This document shows, piece after piece, positions 1 through 5,259 of a DNA stretch of 5,742 nucleotides; position 1 is the stretch's first letter, and each line of letters opens with the position of its first letter. The notes below the pieces were generated by a model. The model saw only the letters and a program-made list of their open reading frames with translations. It ran no database searches and was not told the origin of the DNA. Both the position numbers and the translations under genes were made by a program. This DNA is from Oscillospiraceae bacterium (lineage in GTDB: Bacteria > Bacillota > Clostridia > Oscillospirales > Acutalibacteraceae): the NCBI GenBank assembly GCA_029012165.1, contig JAQXLO010000266.1, forward strand, positions 1 through 5,742, read 5' to 3'.

Positions 1-685
1 CGCTTCCATCTACAACTTTGGTAGTTTTGCAACCCTTGCAAATATGAGTTACCTTGCCTTTTTCTGTGCAAGTCGGCGCAGTTGTTTCCTTGCCATCATC
101 CCAGTCATGCTCGATAGTCGGCTTGAAATTGCTTTTTTGCAAATATCCGCAAGTCAAGCACTGGACACAGTCATATCCCTGCTCTACACAAGTAGGCTTA
201 ACTGTTTTGACTTCCTCTCCGAATGTGTGCGTGTGAGGCTGTCTGAAATCTGTAACTTCGATTGTGAACCCATAAAGCTCAACATTTTTTCCATCCGCAG
301 AGACACCTGCAGCATAGCCCGTTTGTTCGTTAATGGAAACCGTGGTGGAATTATTTGCGATAAAATGTTCGTCTATTACCAACGAAATAACCAAGGCATA
401 CTTTTCGCCCATTTTAAAAGTGTCCTCAGAACCAAGCACCTTGTCATCTTTGATGTTTTTTGCACTGACAGACGGCTTCCCGTCATTGAAACCAACCATC
501 GGTTCCGTGACATGGATAAAGTCCTTAAAATCACTGCATTTCAAACCGGCAATGTCTTGTTTGACGGTTATAGTAATACTCCCGACCAGCTTCTTTTCTC
601 CCTCTGCCCAAACCGCAACTGTCATACAGCCGACAACCAGCACAACAGCCAAAAGCAGAGACAAAATCTTTTTCATGCTTTTCAT
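1..685 (-). CDS. Secreted protein with Cys/His repeats, C-terminus beyond window
   Basis: The reading frame is open from an ATG at 685 through base 1, giving 228 residues; the C-terminus lies outside the window. Residues 1-27 form a signal peptide: Lys-rich start, hydrophobic stretch, then VWA before Glu28 as a probable signal peptidase I site. VVGC at 17-20 resembles a lipobox, but the hydrophobic run continues past that Cys, so a lipoprotein is less likely. Residues 30-145 form an unrecognised, probably beta-rich domain. From about 151 come two related repeats, each opening with His (HTHTF; EHDW) followed by PTC.E.G and closing CxxC: Cys166/173/176/179, then Cys206/216/219. Such repeats are common in clostridial exported proteins; their function is not established and zinc binding is only inferred. 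Of three in-frame ATGs (691, 685, 676), 685 sits 7 bases from the ribosome binding site. The gene is monocistronic at its 5' end with its own promoter, and is visibly more AT-rich than the operon to its right. More repeats probably follow. Confidence 0.85.
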   Translation of the reverse strand, partial: MKSMKKILSLLLAVVLVVGCMTVAVWAEGEKKLVGSITITVKQDIAGLKCSDFKDFIHVTEPMVGFNDGKPSVSAKNIKDDKVLGSEDTFKMGEKYALVISLVIDEHFIANNSTTVSINEQTGYAAGVSADGKNVELYGFTIEVTDFRQPHTHTFGEEVKTVKPTCVEQGYDCVQCLTCGYLQKSNFKPTIEHDWDDGKETTAPTCTEKGKVTHICKGCKTTKVVDGS

Positions 686-692
686 TTCCATA

Positions 693-700
693 CTCCTTTT
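693..700 (-). promoter_or_regulatory. Shine-Dalgarno that decides the start of the Cys-repeat protein
   Basis: On the minus strand the sequence AAAAGGAG occupies 700-693. It lies 7 bases before the ATG at 685 but only 1 base before the ATG at 691, so translation most likely begins at 685. Confidence 0.8.
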
Positions 701-720
701 TCCTTTTTATTGATCATAAT

Positions 721-748
721 ACAATTCTCAGATATTTTCATGAATTGT
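721..748 (-). repeat. Inverted repeat in the 5' leader of the Cys-repeat gene
   Basis: ACAATTC (748-742, minus strand) and GAATTGT (727-721) form a perfect 7-base inverted repeat around a 14-base AT-rich spacer. It lies between the predicted transcription start (about 758) and the ribosome binding site. It could be a weak RNA hairpin or a protein-binding site. The stem is AT-rich, so a stable structure is doubtful. A further 7-base direct repeat, gatcata (plus strand 712-718 and 753-759), flanks it. Confidence 0.35.
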
Positions 749-764
749 ACGGGATCATAGGGTT

Positions 765-793
765 ATTATATGACAAGTTATAGATTTTGTCAA
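765..793 (-). promoter_or_regulatory. Consensus sigma-A promoter for the Cys-repeat gene
   Basis: On the minus strand TTGACA (793-788) and TATAAT (770-765) are separated by exactly 17 bases. Both hexamers match the housekeeping sigma-A/sigma-70 consensus perfectly. Transcription should start near 758 and leave a leader of about 73 bases before the ATG at 685. The region around it is strongly AT-rich. So perfect a promoter predicts high basal expression unless a repressor acts at the leader. Confidence 0.88.
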
Positions 794-944
794 GCATGAA
801 AAGATAAAAAATATAGAATTAAAAAATAGCGATATTCTAAAATTTCATCTAATTAAAATTACTGATTTCGTTTATAATAGGAACACTTATTTTTTATAGA
901 AAAACATTAATGCCAAAGGACAATTCTTTGCAAACGGGTATTTT
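794..944. other. AT-rich non-coding stretch between terminator and promoter
   Basis: This stretch separates the hairpin that ends the operon from the -35 box of the next gene. It contains several A and T runs that could serve as an UP element for the adjacent promoter. I find no convincing open reading frame, tRNA or second complete promoter in it. Confidence 0.5.
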
Positions 945-979
945 AAAGGCCATGCCTGCATCGTACAGACATGGCCTTT
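945..979 (-). terminator. Probable intrinsic terminator of the tsaD-containing operon
   Basis: Plus-strand aaaggccatg (945-954) and catggccttt (970-979) are perfect 10-base inverted repeats around a 15-base loop, which can add a few more pairs (ctg/cag). The hairpin begins 10 bases after the TAA at 991-989. The run of T after the stem on the minus strand is short (TTT, then AAAATA), so termination may be incomplete or rely on the stem. It could act in both directions, but no plus-strand gene ends here. Confidence 0.65.
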
Positions 980-988
980 TGGGGTTGG

Positions 989-3292
989 TTACAGATAGCG
1001 GCTGAATTGCAGGGGAAGCTGGATATTCAGGCGGTAGAAGATGATGCGGGTTTGGACGGTAAAGACTGCGCCGTGGATGTCCGTCACTGTCAGGGTGACA
1101 ACGCCCGTTCCGGCGAGGAGTTTGCTGTAGCTCACGGTGCCGTCCCGCACCGTCATGGTGCCCTGCGTGATCTCCCACCGAACCGATTGAACCCTTTCCG
1201 GCTCCAGTCCCGCATAGCCGAAGGTGACGGGATTCTTTTTGTAGGACGAGAACAGCGAGATCTTCTTTTTGTACAGTCCCGACACGACGGCGTTCCCGTC
1301 GGTCAGCTGTAGGGTAACCGCCTGGACCGTGACGGGGATCTGGGCGGTGAAGCCCTTGTACTGCACGGGGATATTCGCCTGTCCCGCTGTGGGGAAAACC
1401 TGCGCTGCTGGCACGGTGCAAAGGTCGGTGACGTCCTTTTCCGCACCGCTGGCATAGCAAAGAAGAACACGCAGTCCCTCGGTGTCCACGGTCTGGCGTG
1501 TATCTGCGGCATAGTAGAGTGTATCGGTCGGGAGTGCCGCAATCCGAATGCCCGTCTCCATATCCGGCTGTACGGTCACGGCGAAGCGTGTCACAAAGGC
1601 GCCGTAGCGGATCGTCACGTACTGTGTGCCCACGGTATCGAACACCTGCGTCGCCGGTACGACGCAGTCCGCCGTCACATTCACCCGCTTTCCGCTCAGG
1701 AAACAAAGCTCCACACGCAGTCCCTCGGTGCTGACGGTCTGTGCCATGTCCGATTTTAAGTATGTGGTTTTCAGCGGCAGGGACACCACCTCGATGCCTG
1801 TCGGCGTATTTTCCAGCACCGTCACGGCAAAGGATGCGGTGAAGGTTTTGTACTGCACGGAAACCGTTTGGTCTCCTGCGGCGTCCAGAAGCATCTGCGC
1901 AGGGATATCGCAGTCCCCGGTGATGTCCTTCTTTTGCCCGTTGATGAAGCAAAGGTTCACTTGCAGTCCGTCCGTGAGGATGCTCTGGGGCTGGTCATCG
2001 GTGTAGTAAAGAGTCTGGTTCGGCGCAGAAACGATCTCGATACCCGTTTCCACATTTTCCAAAACCGTCACGGCAAAGGGCACGGAAAAGCCGCCGTAGG
2101 TCACATAGACCGCATCGGCGCCCACGGTGTTGAACACTTGCGTTGCCGGTACGGCGCAGTCCGCCGTCACATCCACCCGCTTGCCGTTCCGATAGCAAAG
2201 CTCCACACAAAGCCCCTCGGTGCTGACCGTCTGCGCCACGCTGTCGGCGTAATAGGTGCCCTTGGTCGGCGCAGAAACGACCTCGATGCCCGTTTCCGTA
2301 TTCTCCAAAACCGTCACATCAAAGGTGCCGGAATAGGTTTTGTAGGTCATGCGCACGGGCACAACGCCGGGCACATCAAAGACCATGGTCTTTTCAAAGC
2401 TGCACTGCGCCGTCACGTTGCGGGGCGGCACCACGCTGTTTTCGTCCGTATACGATGCCCAAAATTGCAGCCCCTCAGTGGGCACCGCCTGCGGCTGCGG
2501 GGCTTCGATGACCTGCAGAGGCGCATCGGTGGTGGCGTACAGCTTGTCAAAGGTGAAATATGCGATATTGTAACCATACTCGGAAACAATGCCGTCAATG
2601 GGGGAATCGGGATAGCAGTGCACCGTCCCCGTGAAATCCTGCGTCAGGACGTCCAGGGCAAAGTCGGTCGTCTTGTCGTAGATATACAACTCACCGCCCC
2701 CGGCAAAACAACCCGAGAACGTTGTACTGCTGACGCTTTGCGTGTTCACACCGCAGTACACCGTTTTCAGCGCAGTACACATATCAAACAGACTTGCCGG
2801 CAGAGCCGTCACGCCGCTGCCGATGGTGACCGTTTCCAGGGCGGTACAGTCCCGGAACGCACCGGAGCCGATGGTCTGCACGCTGTCGGGTATGGTGAAG
2901 CTTTTCAGCGCCGTACATCCCCAAAATGCCGACACGCCGATGGTCGAAATCGAACTGCCGAACTGCACCGATTCGAGGCACGTGCAGGAGGAAAACTGCT
3001 CGGCGGCGATTTTCGTCACCGTGTCGGGGAACGTCACCGAACGTACGTCCGATGCGAAGAACACATCTCCGTCCACCTCCCGCACGGGAAGGCTTTCGCC
3101 TTTGCCGTTGACCACATAGGCGGGGATCACCACGTCCGTCTCCGACCCGCCGTAGTGGGTGATCCTCGCACCGCCGGTGATTTGGATAAAATCGAAGTTT
3201 TCCAAATCCTCCGCTTGTGCGGCAGGCGCAGCAAAAGAAAACAGGAGCGCAAGAACCAGCAGAACCGAAAAAGCTTTTTGCAGTTTCTTCAT
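989..3292 (-). CDS. Secreted BspA-like LRR protein with tandem Big_3 Ig-like modules
   Basis: A 767-residue exported protein. Residues 1-27 are a signal peptide (MKKLQK, hydrophobic core, AQA cleavage site). Residues about 95-195 hold four exact 23-residue BspA-type leucine-rich repeats (pattern AF..CTALK..TIP..V..IG) plus a partial fifth. Residues about 255-330 are a divergent Ig-like module. Residues about 332-657 are four clear Big_3-type modules with an exact 82-residue period (TGI..V..P..T.Y; TEGL.V.LC; DVT..C; VFPTAG; VQYK.FT...PVTV). The last 110 residues form another beta-rich region ending in FSRYL. There is no LPXTG signal and no C-terminal membrane helix, so the means of surface retention is unclear. 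This family usually mediates adhesion or binding outside the cell; the ligand here is unknown. A GTG at 3301 is also in frame, but the GAGG at 3304-3301 is 8 bases before the ATG at 3292, which favours ATG. It is the last gene of the operon, 10 bases after the YkgJ-like gene. Confidence 0.9.
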   Translation of the reverse strand: MKKLQKAFSVLLVLALLFSFAAPAAQAEDLENFDFIQITGGARITHYGGSETDVVIPAYVVNGKGESLPVREVDGDVFFASDVRSVTFPDTVTKIAAEQFSSCTCLESVQFGSSISTIGVSAFWGCTALKSFTIPDSVQTIGSGAFRDCTALETVTIGSGVTALPASLFDMCTALKTVYCGVNTQSVSSTTFSGCFAGGGELYIYDKTTDFALDVLTQDFTGTVHCYPDSPIDGIVSEYGYNIAYFTFDKLYATTDAPLQVIEAPQPQAVPTEGLQFWASYTDENSVVPPRNVTAQCSFEKTMVFDVPGVVPVRMTYKTYSGTFDVTVLENTETGIEVVSAPTKGTYYADSVAQTVSTEGLCVELCYRNGKRVDVTADCAVPATQVFNTVGADAVYVTYGGFSVPFAVTVLENVETGIEIVSAPNQTLYYTDDQPQSILTDGLQVNLCFINGQKKDITGDCDIPAQMLLDAAGDQTVSVQYKTFTASFAVTVLENTPTGIEVVSLPLKTTYLKSDMAQTVSTEGLRVELCFLSGKRVNVTADCVVPATQVFDTVGTQYVTIRYGAFVTRFAVTVQPDMETGIRIAALPTDTLYYAADTRQTVDTEGLRVLLCYASGAEKDVTDLCTVPAAQVFPTAGQANIPVQYKGFTAQIPVTVQAVTLQLTDGNAVVSGLYKKKISLFSSYKKNPVTFGYAGLEPERVQSVRWEITQGTMTVRDGTVSYSKLLAGTGVVTLTVTDIHGAVFTVQTRIIFYRLNIQLPLQFSRYL
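1322..2302 (-). repeat. Four tandem 246-bp repeats encoding Ig-like modules
   Basis: The TGI motif that opens each module is encoded at 2293, 2047, 1801 and 1555, exactly 246 bases apart, and the closing VTV strands keep the same period. DNA identity is high in places: the stretches around 1646-1682 and 2137-2173 are nearly the same, as are those around 1722-1746 and 2211-2236. The first and third modules are the most similar pair. A fifth, older copy upstream (about 2305-2540) has diverged and carries a small insertion. Confidence 0.85.
2708..3010 (-). repeat. Leucine-rich repeat block, 23-residue (69-bp) period
   Basis: Four consecutive 23-residue units and a truncated fifth lie in the N-terminal part of the secreted protein. 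Each has F..C followed by a Leu-rich strand, then an Ile/Val-rich strand. This is the BspA/LRR_5 pattern, in which the Cys of F..C is a core position of each turn. Confidence 0.8.
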
Positions 3293-3300
3293 GTGAGGCA

Positions 3301-3304
3301 CCTC
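3301..3304 (-). promoter_or_regulatory. Shine-Dalgarno touching the upstream stop codon
   Basis: GAGG (3304-3301) overlaps the TGA stop of the YkgJ-like gene (3305-3303) and lies 8 bases before the ATG at 3292. It decides this start over the GTG at 3301. A ribosome terminating on the upstream gene would sit on this site, which favours translational coupling. Confidence 0.7.
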
Positions 3305-3800
3305 ATTTCGTCATCGTTTGTGTAAAAGAAGCCAGCTCCTCGAACAGAGCCGCCGTTTCCCGAAGAATTTGCAGATTGCGGGGATCTCGGGCAAGATACA
3401 GTCCCGCCATGCGCACCGCACGGATAAAGCGTGGATCGGGCTTGATGCGCTCCCGCAGCAGCGGACAGGACGAAAAGCCCCGCAGATCGCACACCACCCG
3501 CATTTGTATGCGACCGTCCCGCTCTTCCGGCACGGGGAAGTAAGGGTACATCCGGCACGAAAGCGGGCGGCTGTGCCGGTCACAGTGCCCGGAACAGATC
3601 AAAATCTCCCGCTCCCCGTCCGAGCGCACCGTAAAGGACGGGTCGTTGCGATACCGCTCCGCCTCGCCGTGGAACAGCTCCATGCCGTCATTGTCGGAGC
3701 CTTTGCAGCACCGTGCGCCGCACAGCCGTCCGCAGTCCATGCCGGCAAGGGGCGTCACGGTGCGCAGTGCGCTGTAGGCATCGCCGATACAGTCTCTCAT
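3303..3800 (-). CDS. YkgJ-like Cys-rich putative metal-binding protein
   Basis: A 165-residue cytosolic protein with ten cysteines (4, 23, 27, 31, 32, 69, 73, 82, 104, 112) and no signal peptide or membrane segment. The pattern resembles the YkgJ/CxxCxxCC family (Pfam PF03692), which is thought to bind iron or zinc: an N-terminal Cys cluster ending in CC, then C...RP..CR.YP (residues 73-86, with Tyr85-Pro86). The cluster here is C-x3-C-x3-CC rather than the usual C-x2-C-x2-CC, so it is a variant. The C-terminal third is helical and poor in Cys. Its ATG (3800-3798) overlaps the tsaD stop as ATGA, with only a weak G-rich ribosome site, so it probably depends on tsaD translation. The biochemical role is unknown. 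Membership in the broad family is likely; the metal and function are inference. Confidence 0.8.
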   Translation of the reverse strand: MRDCIGDAYSALRTVTPLAGMDCGRLCGARCCKGSDNDGMELFHGEAERYRNDPSFTVRSDGEREILICSGHCDRHSRPLSCRMYPYFPVPEERDGRIQMRVVCDLRGFSSCPLLRERIKPDPRFIRAVRMAGLYLARDPRNLQILRETAALFEELASFTQTMTK

Positions 3801-4807
3801 CCCACATCAATCCCCATTGTTGCCCGGGCATTCAGTGCAGCGTCCGCACGCTTGCCCGCACAAAATTCATAGTAGCCCTGTGCGCCGACCATGGCGGCAT
3901 TGTCGCCGCAGTACCGAAGCTCGGGCATATACAGCGACCAGCCGTGTTTTTTGCAAAGCTTGCCGCATTCCCTGCGCAGAACGGAATTCGCCGAAACGCC
4001 GCCTGCCAGCACGATCTTTTGCGCACCGCAGTCCAGCGCCGCTTTTTCCGTGTTTTCCGTCAGAGAGCGCACCACCGCCGCAATGTAGGATGCACCGAAG
4101 TCCGCCACGGGTACTGTTTCGCCCTTTTGCTGTGCGTTGTGCAGGAGATTGACGGCGGCGGTTTTTAGCCCGGAAAAGCTGAAGTCATAGGGACTGCCCG
4201 ACACACTGGGCTTCGGGAACTTGTACGCCTTGGGGTCTCCGTCCGCCGACGCCTTGTCGAGATTCAGCCCGCCCGGGTACGGCAGTCCGATGGCTCGGGC
4301 CGCCTTATCCATGCACTCTCCTGCCGCATCGTCCCGGGTGCGGCCGATAATGCGGAATGCGGTATAACTGTCCACCTGTACGATGTGGCTGTGGCCGCCG
4401 GACACCACCAGCGCCAAAAAGGGCGGTTCCAGATCGGCGTGGGTCAAATAGTTGGCGGCAATGTGGGAGCGCAGATGGTGCACCGGCACCAGCGGCAGTC
4501 CCGTGGCAAACGACAGCCCTTTGGCGAAGTTCACCCCCACCAGCAGTGCGCCGATCAGTCCCGGCGCATAGGTCACCGCCACGGCGTCCAGATCGCCGTA
4601 GGCACAGCCGCTTTGGTGCATCGCCTCACGCACCACGCCGACGATGGATTCCACGTGCCGGCGGGATGCGATCTCCGGCACCACGCCGCCGTATAAAATA
4701 TGTTCCGGCACCTGTGACGCCACCACGTTGGACAGGACGTTCCGTCCGTCCTCCACCACGGCGGCGGCGGTATCGTCGCAGGAGCTTTCAATGGCAAGGA
4801 TCTTCAT
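3797..4807 (-). CDS. tsaD: tRNA N6-threonylcarbamoyladenosine transferase TsaD (Gcp/YgjD)
   Basis: Full-length, 336 residues, the usual size for bacterial TsaD. It transfers the threonylcarbamoyl group from threonylcarbamoyl-AMP (made by TsaC/TsaC2) to A37 of tRNAs that read ANN codons, in the cytosol, with TsaB and TsaE as partners. Visible motifs: ESSCDDT at 7-13; HHLRSH with metal ligands His111 and His115; SGGHS at 136-140 in the nucleotide site; YPGG near 177; FSFSGLKTA at 199-207; GGVSAN near 269-274; and GDNAAM with the metal ligand Asp302. All key residues appear intact. The ATG at 4807 is preceded by AAGGA and overlaps the rimI stop as ATGA; its own stop overlaps the next ATG as ATGA. 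rimI-tsaD is a common bacterial pairing. tsaB and tsaE, often just upstream, are not between rimI and the GH127 gene and must lie elsewhere. Confidence 0.97.
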   Translation of the reverse strand: MKILAIESSCDDTAAAVVEDGRNVLSNVVASQVPEHILYGGVVPEIASRRHVESIVGVVREAMHQSGCAYGDLDAVAVTYAPGLIGALLVGVNFAKGLSFATGLPLVPVHHLRSHIAANYLTHADLEPPFLALVVSGGHSHIVQVDSYTAFRIIGRTRDDAAGECMDKAARAIGLPYPGGLNLDKASADGDPKAYKFPKPSVSGSPYDFSFSGLKTAAVNLLHNAQQKGETVPVADFGASYIAAVVRSLTENTEKAALDCGAQKIVLAGGVSANSVLRRECGKLCKKHGWSLYMPELRYCGDNAAMVGAQGYYEFCAGKRADAALNARATMGIDVG

Positions 4808-5259
4808 GGTTGCACATCCTTCAAATACTTTGTGTACAGCAGAGCATTCTCCGGCGGGTCACGGTAGAAATTTTTCCGCTGACCCACCTGCGTATAGCCC
4901 ATTTTTTCGTACAGCGCAATGGCGGGGGCATTGCTTTCCCGCACCTCTAAGGTCAGGAATGCGCAGTCCCGCCGGGCGGCATCCTGTGCAGCTTTGTCAA
5001 GCAGTGCCGTGGCAACGCCCTGTCCCCGAGCCTTTGGGAACACCGCCACATTGGTGATGTAGCCCTCTCCGGCGATCTCCTGCACCCCGAGATAGCCCAG
5101 CACTTCGCCGTCCGACTGCGCCACCAGAAAATGCGCCTGCCCGTTGGACAGCTCCTCCGCCAGTGCTTGCTGCGTCCACGGCGTGGAGAAGCAGACCTGT
5201 TCCAGTGCGGCAAGCTGCGGAATGTGCGCCGCCGTCATGGGCTTAATTTCATATTGCAT
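4804..5259 (-). CDS. rimI: N-alpha-acetyltransferase RimI (GNAT family)
   Basis: 151 residues, the standard RimI length. It is a GNAT fold enzyme that moves acetyl from acetyl-CoA to the N-terminal amine of proteins; in enterics the target is ribosomal protein S18, while Firmicute homologues may have wider targets. The acetyl-CoA loop is RGQGVA at 78-83. The segment LEVRESN..A..LYEKMGY (104-122) contains Glu105 and Tyr117, which align with the catalytic Glu and Tyr described for enteric RimI. The ATG at 5259 shares its A with the TGA stop of the GH127 gene (TGATG). A TTG at 5277 would add six residues but has no better ribosome site. The Shine-Dalgarno is poor for both, so re-initiation after the GH127 stop is plausible. 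The end overlaps tsaD by 4 bases. Confidence 0.94.
   Translation of the reverse strand: MQYEIKPMTAAHIPQLAALEQVCFSTPWTQQALAEELSNGQAHFLVAQSDGEVLGYLGVQEIAGEGYITNVAVFPKARGQGVATALLDKAAQDAARRDCAFLTLEVRESNAPAIALYEKMGYTQVGQRKNFYRDPPENALLYTKYLKDVQP
4817..4821 (-). promoter_or_regulatory. Ribosome binding site of tsaD inside the 3' end of rimI
   Basis: AAGGA (4821-4817, minus strand) lies 9 bases before the tsaD ATG at 4807. It gives tsaD its own initiation signal in addition to coupling through the 4-base overlap with rimI. Confidence 0.65.

Noticed and set aside
624..633. Lipobox-like VVGC in the signal peptide of the Cys-repeat protein
   Set aside because: The hydrophobic stretch continues beyond the Cys and a good signal peptidase I site (VWA before Glu) follows, so lipidation is less likely, though not excluded.
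44..760. Plus-strand open frame (238 codons) opposite the Cys-repeat gene
   Set aside because: The minus-strand frame has a signal peptide, a ribosome binding site and a consensus promoter; the plus-strand product shows no domain and would run into that promoter region.
910..1005. Short plus-strand ORF of 31 codons over the terminator
   Set aside because: No ribosome binding site, and it overlaps the hairpin and the 3' end of a real gene.
894..1952. Minus-strand open frame (352 codons) in another phase of the surface protein gene
   Set aside because: The product is Arg/Gly/His-rich and follows the tandem repeats in a shifted frame; it crosses the terminator hairpin and has no credible start signal.
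1322..2302. Regularly spaced repeats as a CRISPR-like array
   Set aside because: The 246-bp units are coding modules of one protein with conserved amino-acid patterns; there are no short repeats separated by unique spacers.
1868..3325. Long plus-strand open frame (485 codons) opposite the surface protein gene
   Set aside because: Its translation is rich in Arg, His and Gly with no recognisable domain, and it is exactly antisense to a gene with signal peptide, LRR and Ig-like modules. It is explained by GC-rich codon use on the other strand.
4357..4950. Plus-strand open frame (197 codons) opposite tsaD
   Set aside because: Extremely Arg/Pro-rich antisense shadow of an intact, conserved tsaD.
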